The notes under the pieces are model-generated. The model made no database searches. It had not been told where the DNA came from and saw nothing but the letters and a program-made list of their open reading frames with translations. From JALRBM01 sp966186595 (GTDB lineage Bacteria; Patescibacteriota; Saccharimonadia; Saccharimonadales; Saccharimonadaceae), in assembly GCA_966186595.1 (NCBI GenBank), contig CBIFWO010000029.1, forward strand, positions 1-8,324: 8,324 nucleotides of DNA, written 5' to 3'. The position numbers and the translations under genes are program-made. Below are positions 1 to 6,058 of this stretch, piece by piece. Every line of letters starts with the position of its first letter. The first letter of the stretch is position 1.

Positions 1-7
1 TCGTCAA

Positions 8-1294
8 CTATTTTGTATTTAGTGCAACAAGCCTATCGACAGTCTTCTCGGTCAATAGACGATTGGCAATATCACGACGCGCTTCTGGTTGATCGAATTG
101 GGCCACCATTTGGGGATTATTCGCGTATTGCTTCTTATAGAGGTTAACGTGTTCCTCGAGTTCTTCGTTTGTCGCCTCGATTTTCTCAGCTTTACTGAGC
201 TCCGCCAATGCCAAGCCAGCCTGTACACGCTTCTTTGCCGCATCCTTAACCTCGGTATCAAGCCACTTTTCCTTGCTCTCAAAACCTTTATTTTCCAGGT
301 ATTGGTCAAGGGTCAGACCCTGATACATAAGATTCTGCGTCATATCACGCTCGATGGAATCAGACTGATCCCTCAAAAGGATATCAGGCACAGGAATATC
401 ACTCACCTCAATCAACTGACCGACTAGTTCGTCTTTCAGCTTTTCGCCTGCTTCACGCTCTTTTTGCGCAGTCAGCTCGCGCTTGATGTCGTCCTTTAGA
501 TCTTTAACCGTCTTGAATGGGCCAGCCTTTGCAGCAAATTCATCATCCACCTCAGGCAATGCCACTTCTTTGACTGCCTTAAGAGTAGTCGTAAAGGTTA
601 CTTTAGCCCCTTTCAGATCCTTGGCGTGATAATCCTTGGGGAATGTTAGTTCAAGATCGAAAGTCTCGCCCGGCTTCTTGCCGACAATTCCCTCTTCGAA
701 ACCAGGGATGAACGAATTACTTCCCAGTGTCAGGTCGTAATCACTGCCCGTCCCACCGTCAAATGCAACACCATCCTTTTTACCGATAAAATCAATAACC
801 GCGACATCGCCGTTCTTCGCGGCACGCTTTACCTCTTTCTTTTCCGAAAAGCCCTCGCGCATACGCTCGATGATATCGTCAACTTCCTTAGCAGCAACGC
901 TCACCTTTGCCTTGACGGCTTTAAGTTTTTTGTAGTCGCCTAGCTTTACCTTTGGCAGAATCTCTGCCTCGGCCGTAAATTCCAGCTCGCTACCTGGAAC
1001 ATATTTCTTGATTTCTACTGCCGGACGATCAAGTGCTTGGATTCCTTCACTAAGATAGGCATCGGCAACCGCTTTCGAGAGAGCATCCTCGAGTGTCTGT
1101 TGGCCCAATGCATTTGGATCAACGTGCTTTGCAGCAACACTAACAGGGACTTTCCCTTTGCGAAAGCCTGGTGCTTTTATGTCTTTAGCGAGTTTTGCAA
1201 GAGCAACCTGCTCGGCTGCTGCCAACTCTTCTTTGCCGAGGCTAATTGTCAGCTCGACTTTGGTGTCAGATAGGTGTTTAACGGTGGTTTTCAT
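8..1294 (-). CDS. tig: Trigger factor, ribosome-associated folding chaperone
   Basis: Trigger factor binds the ribosome at the peptide exit tunnel and shields nascent chains; it also carries a peptidyl-prolyl isomerase domain. The 428-residue product has the ribosome-docking signature GFRKGKVP at residues 43-50 in the N-terminal domain, an FKBP-type isomerase domain at about 160-245 (GDVAVIDFIGKKDG, then FIPGFEEGIVGKKPGE), and a long charged helical C-terminal domain, the family's normal three-part order and length. An in-frame start 18 codons upstream (1348) exists, but the ATG at 1294 is preferred: homologues begin close to this point and a promoter lies just upstream of it. There is no Shine-Dalgarno sequence. 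It follows hisS on the same strand after 84 bases. The stop lies 7 bases from the window edge, so no terminator can be judged. Confidence 0.97.
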   Translation of the reverse strand: MKTTVKHLSDTKVELTISLGKEELAAAEQVALAKLAKDIKAPGFRKGKVPVSVAAKHVDPNALGQQTLEDALSKAVADAYLSEGIQALDRPAVEIKKYVPGSELEFTAEAEILPKVKLGDYKKLKAVKAKVSVAAKEVDDIIERMREGFSEKKEVKRAAKNGDVAVIDFIGKKDGVAFDGGTGSDYDLTLGSNSFIPGFEEGIVGKKPGETFDLELTFPKDYHAKDLKGAKVTFTTTLKAVKEVALPEVDDEFAAKAGPFKTVKDLKDDIKRELTAQKEREAGEKLKDELVGQLIEVSDIPVPDILLRDQSDSIERDMTQNLMYQGLTLDQYLENKGFESKEKWLDTEVKDAAKKRVQAGLALAELSKAEKIEATNEELEEHVNLYKKQYANNPQMVAQFDQPEARRDIANRLLTEKTVDRLVALNTK

Positions 1295-1303
1295 ACTCGC
1301 CAA

Positions 1304-1332
1304 AGTATAACAGATGAGGAGTTCCTCTTCAA
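1304..1332 (-). promoter_or_regulatory. Candidate tig promoter giving a leaderless mRNA
   Basis: Reading the minus strand there is TTGAAG (1327-1332), a 17-base spacer and TATACT (1304-1309). Only 9 bases separate the -10 box from the tig ATG, so transcription would begin about 2-3 bases before the start codon. That fits the absence of a ribosome binding site. It also supports the 1294 start over the longer ORF, because codons upstream of the -10 would not be transcribed from this promoter. Confidence 0.6.
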
Positions 1333-1378
1333 ACCACGAGCGTAACACGCAATTAATCTGCTATCTCAGCCGTATAAT

Positions 1379-2716
1379 TTACTCAAACAAATCATCAAGC
1401 TCGTCGACGTGTTTTCGTCGGCGATCTTTTACACCTGTCACAATGCGCTCAAAGCTCAGTTTTTGCTCCTCCGAAGAAGCGACATCCTTAAATGGATAGA
1501 TTTCTTTCTTTAGTTCATCTTCACCGACAAAGACCATAAAAGGAACTGCCTTCTTAATTGCCGTCTTGATCTGCTTATCCAGCTTGCGCCCGCTAATATC
1601 TAATTCGACATTGACCCCTTCGGCACGTAATCTCCCGGCAAATTCCATTGCACCCTTCAAGGCGTCCTCTAATACCACAATGTATACTTCTGTCGTTGAC
1701 GGGAGTTTCGGCAACAGGTTGTGCGCCTCTAGAAATAACTCCGTCATCGTATAACCGGGGGCAAACCCGACAGCAGAGATTGGTTCGGCCCCGAAAAGTC
1801 CAACCAGCCCATCATAGCGACCACCACCAAAGAGTGAACGCTTGTTTTCTGGGTGCATATCAAAGAATTCAAAGACAGTTCCAGTGTAGTAATCAAAGCC
1901 GCGCATAAGGGTAATGTCAAAGATAGCATTTTTAATCCCGACACGCTCTAGAATAGTAAAGAGCTCTTGGACCTCCCTTACAGCGCTACTTCCGCGAATT
2001 TCCTCAGGAAGTTCGCCCATACTTTTTGCTGAAAGAAGTGCGGAAATTTTCGCCAGCCCATTTGGAGCAGCCGCCTCGCCAAAGATGTCGATGGCCTGAT
2101 CGCGAAAATCTTCATTACTGATCTTTCCCCGTCGATCAAACAGACGGATCATTAACTGTGCCTGAATCGCATCCAGACCGAGGTACTGTGCCATCATGAA
2201 ATTAATTAGTTTGCGATTGTTGATTTTGATGATATACATGTCATCTTTGGCACCAAATTCGGTCATAATCTGCGCACCTAGAGAAATGATCTCGGCTTCG
2301 GCCAGCGCACCCTCGGCCCCAAAGATATCTGCATTTAGTTGCCAAAACTCTCGCTCGCGGCCACGCTGCGGACGCTCGTAGCGCATAAAATTGGCAATCG
2401 AAAACCACCGTGCAGGATAAGGCAATTCCTGACGTTTCGCCGCAATCATTCGGCTGACGCTCGGCGTCATCTCAGGGCGAATAGCCACTGTACGATCCCC
2501 ACGATCAATAAAAGCATACGTCTGCTCACCAGCGAGTTCCTGACCAGATTTTGCCGTATAGACATCGAGTAATTCGAGCATCGGCGCCCCATACTCCTCG
2601 TACCCATATCGCATTACGACACGCTTCCACGTATCAAAAATGTAGTTTTGTATACGCTTATCAGCCGGGTAATAGTCCCGGGTACCTTTATAGGATTGAG
2701 AGGATAGCGTACTCAT
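1379..2716 (-). CDS. hisS: Histidyl-tRNA synthetase
   Basis: This class II aminoacyl-tRNA synthetase charges tRNA-His with histidine in the cytoplasm. The 445-residue product shows motif 2 as RYERPQRGREREFWQ (about 112-126), the histidine-specific signature RGFDYYTGTVFE (about 272-283), motif 3 with GGGRYD (297-302) followed by AVGFAPG, and a C-terminal anticodon-binding domain (about 342-430). It ends in a short acidic tail, DELDDLFE, beyond the usual domain. The ATG at 2716 is chosen because STLSSQSYKGTRDYYPADK matches the usual N-terminus of the family; an in-frame TTG 12 codons upstream is the only longer choice. No Shine-Dalgarno sequence precedes the ATG. It lies upstream of tig on the same strand, and no strong terminator is seen between them. 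Confidence 0.97.
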   Translation of the reverse strand: MSTLSSQSYKGTRDYYPADKRIQNYIFDTWKRVVMRYGYEEYGAPMLELLDVYTAKSGQELAGEQTYAFIDRGDRTVAIRPEMTPSVSRMIAAKRQELPYPARWFSIANFMRYERPQRGREREFWQLNADIFGAEGALAEAEIISLGAQIMTEFGAKDDMYIIKINNRKLINFMMAQYLGLDAIQAQLMIRLFDRRGKISNEDFRDQAIDIFGEAAAPNGLAKISALLSAKSMGELPEEIRGSSAVREVQELFTILERVGIKNAIFDITLMRGFDYYTGTVFEFFDMHPENKRSLFGGGRYDGLVGLFGAEPISAVGFAPGYTMTELFLEAHNLLPKLPSTTEVYIVVLEDALKGAMEFAGRLRAEGVNVELDISGRKLDKQIKTAIKKAVPFMVFVGEDELKKEIYPFKDVASSEEQKLSFERIVTGVKDRRRKHVDELDDLFE

Positions 2717-2723
2717 TAGGGTA

Positions 2724-2752
2724 ATTGTTGCATTTTTTGCTTCATTTTGCAA
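2724..2752 (-). promoter_or_regulatory. Weak candidate hisS promoter, leaderless geometry
   Basis: On the minus strand TTGCAA (2747-2752) is followed by 17 bases and AACAAT (2724-2729). Both boxes match the consensus at 4 of 6 positions. Seven bases after the -10 comes the A of the hisS ATG, so the transcript would start on the start codon. The boxes are poor; the call rests mainly on spacing and on the same geometry at tig and at the oxidase. Confidence 0.35.
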
Positions 2753-2784
2753 GGATAAGCACTTTTATTCTTCTCTACATACGA

Positions 2785-2834
2785 AAAGAAGCTCGTGGAC
2801 GAGCTCTAGTGAAACATCGTCCACAAGCTTCTTT
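2785..2834 (-). terminator. Long stem-loop terminator of the orphan membrane-protein gene
   Basis: The arms 2785-2802 and 2817-2834 are complementary over 18 bases around a 14-base loop. On the minus strand the single imperfect position (2794 against 2825) is a G-U wobble, whereas on the plus strand it is a C-A mismatch, so the RNA folds best in the minus direction. The 3' arm ends in UUCUUU followed by UC. It begins 14 bases past the stop of the 2849-3382 gene and separates it from hisS. A competing pairing exists, since 2834-2842 is also complementary to 2791-2799. Confidence 0.65.
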
Positions 2835-2848
2835 CCACGAGCTTGCGC

Positions 2849-3382
2849 TCATCTGGGACTGTGATCGCAACCCAGGGTAGCCCGGAGCTGCCGTGCTCCG
2901 ACAGGCGTGGATGTCACGAAGAATTCCCCGTTGACACATCCGACCTGCACGTCGTTGTTCGTGATGACCTGGAAGTCAACCCAGATCATCCTGCCCTTTG
3001 AGTTCCGCACAGCCACATTGCCAGTACTGCCCTCGCCCACGACATCGCCATCGAAGTTGTACGACATCTCCTCGTAGAAGTCGCGGCCGGTCGGAGGTTC
3101 GAACTCCAAGCGTCGCAACTCGTCGACGATAGGCTGAACCTTCCTGGAGAATTGCTCGTGAAGCTGGGCTTCGTACACCTCTCGCTGGGCAAGCGCGGTG
3201 TTCGTCAACCCATTGACGTAGAGGAAGCCCCCGACAAACGCAATGGCAAGCACAGCCATCACTGCCGCCCATCCAGGTCGCCGCCTCCTCTTGCACTCAA
3301 GCGCGAGCGCGGCCGCAATGATTGCGAGGATGAGTGAAAAGACGATCAGGGCCGCCAGCCAACCCACATATTCTCGCAGCAT
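2849..3382 (-). CDS. Orphan two-helix membrane protein with exposed C-terminal domain
   Basis: I do not recognise this 177-residue protein. Two hydrophobic segments are clear: about 7-29 (WLAALIVFSLILAIIAAALA) and about 38-57 (WAAVMAVLAIAFVGGFLYVN), joined by the basic loop KRRRRP. By the positive-inside rule the loop is cytoplasmic, so residues 60-177 would lie outside the membrane. That domain starts with a charged helical stretch (about 65-95) and ends in a likely beta-rich part with two cysteines (149 and 172), which could form a disulphide. The ATG at 3382 has a strong ribosome binding site (AGGTGG, minus strand, 3387-3392), unlike tig and hisS. Sampled lines of the gene are 58-60% G+C against about 45-48% in neighbours, a sign of foreign origin or different selection. 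It has its own promoter and terminator and looks monocistronic. Confidence 0.85.
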   Translation of the reverse strand: MLREYVGWLAALIVFSLILAIIAAALALECKRRRRPGWAAVMAVLAIAFVGGFLYVNGLTNTALAQREVYEAQLHEQFSRKVQPIVDELRRLEFEPPTGRDFYEEMSYNFDGDVVGEGSTGNVAVRNSKGRMIWVDFQVITNNDVQVGCVNGEFFVTSTPVGARQLRATLGCDHSPR

Positions 3383-3415
3383 TTTCCCACCTCATTCCAT
3401 GCTCGTGATTTTTTG

Positions 3416-3425
3416 GGCTTAAGCC
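3416..3425. promoter_or_regulatory. Palindrome at the predicted start site of the orphan gene
   Basis: GGCTTAAGCC is a perfect 10-base palindrome two bases downstream of the -10 box of the orphan membrane-protein gene, so the expected transcription start falls inside it. That position suits a repressor operator. A 10-base palindrome is not rare by chance, so the call rests on position only. Confidence 0.25.
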
Positions 3426-3427
3426 AC

Positions 3428-3456
3428 ACTATATACTTAACTTGACATAATTACAA
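3428..3456 (-). promoter_or_regulatory. Promoter of the orphan membrane-protein gene
   Basis: On the minus strand TTGTAA (3451-3456), a 17-base spacer and TATAGT (3428-3433) form a reasonable vegetative promoter (4 of 6 and 5 of 6 matches). Transcription would start near 3420, leaving an untranslated leader of about 38 bases that carries the AGGTGG ribosome binding site. The -35 box begins directly next to the stop codon of the upstream methyltransferase gene (3458-3460). Confidence 0.55.
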
Positions 3457-3457
3457 T

Positions 3458-3985
3458 CTAGAGGACGTGTTGCTTCATCCACGCGTACATCACGATTCCC
3501 GCCGCAACTCCGACGTTAATCGAGCGAGTACTGCCAAACTGTTCGATCATGACCATTTTTTCTGCCGCCTGCTGCATTTCCGGACTCAGACCTGGACCCT
3601 CACCGCCAAACACCAACACCGCCTTCTTCGGCAATTCGATCTGCGATAACGGCAGCGCCCCTTCAAGATTATCGACGGCAATGATATGCCTCCCTTGAAC
3701 AGTCTCGGCAAATTCAGACACCGAGCTATGGTATTCCAGGTGAAGATATTTATCCGTCACCATTGCCCCACGTTTATTCCACTGTCGGCTCCCGATGATG
3801 TGCACTTTTTGCACATTAAACGCATTGGCCGTCCTCACAATCGTCCCCATGTTAAAATCCCGCTGGAGGTTTTCAATAGCAATTTCCAGCTCAACTCGAG
3901 TCTGATCCAGGTCACCCCTAATGGCATCAACTGGCCAGTTGCGATACTTATCGACGACGTTGCGTCGATCTTCTTGTTCACTCAT
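3458..3985 (-). CDS. SpoU/TrmH-family RNA 2'-O-methyltransferase
   Basis: SPOUT-fold enzymes of this family move a methyl group from S-adenosylmethionine to a ribose 2'-OH in tRNA or rRNA. The 175-residue product contains all three SpoU motifs: motif 1 NLQRDFNMGTIVRTANAF (39-56, with catalytic-type Asn45 and Arg51), motif 2 VLVFGGEGPGLSPE (123-136) and motif 3 IEQFGSTRSINVGVAAG (147-163), which build the knotted cofactor site. It is little more than the catalytic domain, with only about 35 extra N-terminal residues and no separate substrate-binding domain, so the target nucleotide cannot be named. The ATG at 3985 has no clear ribosome binding site. A TAAAAT box (minus strand, 3992-3997) lies 6 bases before it, with only a poor TTGCCG 19 bases further up, again suggesting a leaderless message. 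Confidence 0.92.
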   Translation of the reverse strand: MSEQEDRRNVVDKYRNWPVDAIRGDLDQTRVELEIAIENLQRDFNMGTIVRTANAFNVQKVHIIGSRQWNKRGAMVTDKYLHLEYHSSVSEFAETVQGRHIIAVDNLEGALPLSQIELPKKAVLVFGGEGPGLSPEMQQAAEKMVMIEQFGSTRSINVGVAAGIVMYAWMKQHVL

Positions 3986-4000
3986 CTCTTTATTTTACCC

Positions 4001-4045
4001 TACCAAGACAAAACACCGGCAAAATACCGGTGTCATGTCATGGTA
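4001..4045 (-). terminator. Terminator of tRNA-Leu(UAG), stem reaching into the tRNA 3' end
   Basis: On the minus strand a GC-rich core stem ACACCGG/CCGGTGT with a 7-base loop (4020-4026) is followed by TTTTGTCTT, a recognisable intrinsic terminator for the tRNA gene. The pairing continues outward: arms 4001-4019 and 4027-4045 match at 16 of 19 positions, and the outer part pairs with the tRNA's own terminal UACCA. Confidence 0.75.
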
Positions 4046-4125
4046 CGCGAGAAAGGACTTGAACCTTCACGCCCGGAGGCACTAGCTCCTAAGGCTAGCG
4101 TGTCTACCAATTCCACCACTCGCGC
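4041..4125 (-). tRNA. tRNA-Leu, anticodon UAG
   Basis: The minus strand folds as a class II tRNA. The acceptor stem is GCGCGAG/CTCGCGT, the D-arm contains GGAATTGGTAGA, and the anticodon stem CTAGC/GCTAG holds the loop CTTAGGA, giving anticodon TAG. A long variable arm (TGCCTCCGGGCGT) follows, then the T-arm GAAGG-TTCAAGT-CCTTT. The discriminator is A and CCA is encoded in the gene. The long variable arm, A73 and the anticodon all specify leucine. The first acceptor pair is G1-U72, an unusual wobble shared with the other tRNA-Leu in this window. Confidence 0.96.
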
Positions 4126-4137
4126 TTACTACGGTTG

Positions 4138-4146
4138 ATTATACCA
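4138..4146 (-). promoter_or_regulatory. Extended -10 promoter of tRNA-Leu(UAG)
   Basis: The minus strand reads TGGTATAAT: a perfect -10 hexamer (4138-4143) with an extended -10 TG one base upstream. Transcription would start near 4131, about six bases before the mature tRNA. No good -35 box lies at 16-18 bases, which extended -10 promoters tolerate. It diverges from the oxidase promoter. Confidence 0.65.
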
Positions 4147-4187
4147 GATAAGTAACATGAGATAAAGCTGTAATTTGATCAGGCTTA

Positions 4188-4196
4188 TGCTATCAT
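4188..4196 (+). promoter_or_regulatory. Extended -10 promoter of the oxidase transcript
   Basis: TGCTATCAT is a -10 box with 5 of 6 matches (4191-4196) plus the extended TG (4188-4189). The seventh base after it leads to A4204, the first base of an ATG that opens a short leader ORF. No convincing -35 box is visible. Confidence 0.5.
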
Positions 4197-4203
4197 AGGG
4201 GCA

Positions 4204-4230
4204 ATGAAGAGTTTGGGGAACAAGGTATGA
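4204..4230 (+). CDS. Possible leaderless leader peptide (MKSLGNKV) overlapping the oxidase start
   Basis: Starting exactly at the predicted transcription start is an eight-codon ORF, MKSLGNKV, whose TGA stop overlaps the oxidase ATG as ATGA. The oxidase itself lies in another frame and has only a poor ribosome binding site (GGGGAACAAGG). Translation of the mini-ORF from a leaderless message would bring ribosomes to the oxidase start by termination-reinitiation. This is an inference from geometry. An ORF this short can arise by chance and the peptide has no recognised regulatory content. Confidence 0.35.
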   Translation: MKSLGNKV

Positions 4231-5852
4231 GCAAGGTTGCCACGTATCTACAAGAGCACATCCAGGGTGAAGTTTCGACAAATGCCGAAGTGCTGACAGC
4301 ACTTTCAACAGACGGTAGCATTCTCACCATCGCGCCCGAGATCGCTGTATATCCTCGAGTGACCAGCGACATCCGTAAGGTTACACGATTCGCCTGGCAA
4401 TTAGCCGAGAAAGGCCATATCCTCCCAATAACCGCACGCGGCATGGGTACCGACCAAACCGGAGGTGCTATCGGAAAAGGCATTACTGTTATTCTGCCCG
4501 CTCACATGAATCGCATCTTTGAACTCGATGCCAAGCAAAAACTTATTCGCCTCCAGCCAGGGGTGCAAGCAAAAGCTGTCAATGATGCACTTCTCCTCCA
4601 TGGACAATCTATTCAACCTCTGACAGGTGCAAATGGGACCGTAGGGGGTGCTGTTGCCAAAGATTCAAGCGCTCCTACCTCTGGGAAATATGGTTCGATA
4701 AAAACCTGGGTTGGCCAGCTAGAAGTGGTGCTCGCTAACGGCGACATCCTTCAGACTGAACGAATCAACAAGCGGGAATTAAATCGTCGGAAGGGACTAC
4801 AGACTTTTGAGGGCGAGATCTATCGTGCACTGGATGGACTCATTACCGACCACCAACAGCTCATCAACGAGAAAATCGCTTCAGATATTCGGGACAATAC
4901 GGGTTACTCGGCCATCGCCGAAGTTAAACAAAAGGACGGCTCGTTTGACCTTACGCCCTTATTCCTGGGAAGCCAGGGAACACTGGGCATTATCTCAGAG
5001 ATGATTCTAAAGACAGACTTCAGAAGCGCGCATCAAGGCGTGGCTGTTTTATCTTTTGCTTCGGGTGAAGCTGCACGTGACGCGGCCGACCAACTTCGCA
5101 GTTTAGAGCCTACCTACCTGGAATATTTCGATGGCGGCTTCTTTGAAGTTGCTGCGACCGCAGGCAAATCGTACGATTTTTACAAGCAAAGTGATTTTAT
5201 TCCTCAAGCAGTACTTTTGATCGGGTTTGATGATTTTAGTGAACGTCATAATCTTAAGAAACTCAAAAAAATCGAAAAACTATTTTCTACTGAAGGTGTC
5301 CAGGTTATCGGTGCCGTTGGAGAAGACGCCGATGAACTTCTTGCCATCCGCAAGGTCACCTCATACGTTGCCATGCCTAGCACAAAGGGCACGTCAGCAC
5401 CTCCATTATTCGATGGAGCATACCTCCCGGCCGAGCGTTTCGAAGATTTTGTGGCAACCGTTCAGGCACTCGGAACCAAGCACAGTACGACGCTTCCTAT
5501 TCATTACCGCGCCCTAGAGAATTTGGTATTTATTCGCCCCATCCTTCATCTTCATAAGGTGGGCGACAAGCAAAAGATTTTCAAGATGCTGGACGAATAT
5601 GCAACCCTCATAGATCAATATGGTGGCCACCTGGTCGGCGATGGAGGCGAGGGTCGTGTGAAGGCTACTTTTGCGTACAAGCATCTCGACCAAGATGTAT
5701 TAGATCTATTTACATCAATTAAAGCTACCTTCGATCCATATGGCATTCTTAATCCCGGTGTGAAGCAGTCTACAGAAATTCGACAACTTGTATCACAATT
5801 ACGCCCAGATTACACCCCAGCTTTGGCTACTACTTGCCCGCCCCATTTCTAA
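4227..5852 (+). CDS. FAD-linked oxidase/dehydrogenase, GlcD/D-lactate dehydrogenase type
   Basis: This 541-residue protein belongs to the PCMH/vanillyl-alcohol-oxidase flavoprotein superfamily, whose GlcD-like members oxidise 2-hydroxy acids such as D-lactate or glycolate. It shows the family lead-in LSTDGSILTIAPEIAVYPR (26-44), the FAD-binding loops ITARGMGTDQTGGAIGKGIT (68-87) and PLTGANGTVGGAVAKDSS (131-148), LFLGSQGTLGIISEM (246-260), and the C-terminal FAD-oxidase domain with GGHLVGDGGEGR (466-477) and FDPYGILNPG (502-511). The usual HAGDGN-like C-terminal motif is altered to HLVGDGGEG, and there is no cysteine cluster for an iron-sulphur centre, so the electron acceptor is unknown. No signal peptide is seen. 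It stands alone between two tRNA-Leu genes. The substrate cannot be fixed from sequence. Confidence 0.93.
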   Translation: MSKVATYLQEHIQGEVSTNAEVLTALSTDGSILTIAPEIAVYPRVTSDIRKVTRFAWQLAEKGHILPITARGMGTDQTGGAIGKGITVILPAHMNRIFELDAKQKLIRLQPGVQAKAVNDALLLHGQSIQPLTGANGTVGGAVAKDSSAPTSGKYGSIKTWVGQLEVVLANGDILQTERINKRELNRRKGLQTFEGEIYRALDGLITDHQQLINEKIASDIRDNTGYSAIAEVKQKDGSFDLTPLFLGSQGTLGIISEMILKTDFRSAHQGVAVLSFASGEAARDAADQLRSLEPTYLEYFDGGFFEVAATAGKSYDFYKQSDFIPQAVLLIGFDDFSERHNLKKLKKIEKLFSTEGVQVIGAVGEDADELLAIRKVTSYVAMPSTKGTSAPPLFDGAYLPAERFEDFVATVQALGTKHSTTLPIHYRALENLVFIRPILHLHKVGDKQKIFKMLDEYATLIDQYGGHLVGDGGEGRVKATFAYKHLDQDVLDLFTSIKATFDPYGILNPGVKQSTEIRQLVSQLRPDYTPALATTCPPHF

Positions 5853-5853
5853 C

Positions 5854-5882
5854 TTGAATAACCCTCTTCGAAAAGGTATCAT
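5854..5882 (+). promoter_or_regulatory. Promoter of tRNA-Leu(CAG)
   Basis: TTGAAT (5854-5859), a 17-base spacer and TATCAT (5877-5882) make a good vegetative promoter whose -35 box begins one base after the oxidase stop codon. Transcription would start around 5890, a few bases before the mature tRNA. No terminator separates the oxidase from it, so read-through from the oxidase could also feed the tRNA. Confidence 0.6.
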
Positions 5883-5893
5883 AGCTAAAGCAC

Positions 5894-5980
5894 GCGCGAG
5901 TGGCGGAATTGGTAGACGCGCTAGCTTCAGGTGCTAGTGCCCGTTAGGGCGTGGAGGTTCAAGTCCTCTCTCGCGTACCA
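5894..5980 (+). tRNA. tRNA-Leu, anticodon CAG
   Basis: This is a class II tRNA with acceptor stem GCGCGAG/CTCGCGT and D-arm GGAATTGGTAGA. The anticodon stem CTAGC/GCTAG holds the loop TTCAGGT, giving anticodon CAG. The variable arm contains the stem GCCC/GGGC, and the T-arm is GGAGG-TTCAAGT-CCTCT. A73 and an encoded CCA complete the 87-base gene. It differs from the UAG isoacceptor at 4041-4125 mainly in the anticodon loop and variable arm, and shares its G1-U72 first pair. Together the two read CUN leucine codons. Confidence 0.96.
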
Positions 5981-6021
5981 AAGTAAAAACCCGGATAGAA
6001 CCGGGTTTTTACTTTGGTACG
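5974..6021 (+). terminator. Perfect 21-bp terminator hairpin overlapping the tRNA 3' end
   Basis: The arms 5974-5994 and 6001-6021 are perfectly complementary around the 6-base loop ATAGAA. The inner part is a classical intrinsic terminator: AAAAACCCGG, loop, CCGGGTTTTTA. It works on paper in both directions. The outer seven pairs consist of the last bases of the mature tRNA (CGTACCA, 5974-5980) pairing with 6015-6021, so the unprocessed 3' end would be folded into the terminator. Confidence 0.9.
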
Positions 6022-6058
6022 TGTTATTCTGTGTTCAAATATTCAATAGGTGAATCCT

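Noticed and set aside
2976..3296. Minus-strand 106- and 68-codon ORFs inside the orphan membrane-protein gene
   Set aside because: High G+C lengthens shadow frames. Only the 177-codon frame has membrane segments, a strong ribosome binding site and fitting promoter and terminator.
3442..3447. Perfect plus-strand TTGACA
   Set aside because: No -10 box at 16-18 bases, and it points into the 3' end of a convergent gene.
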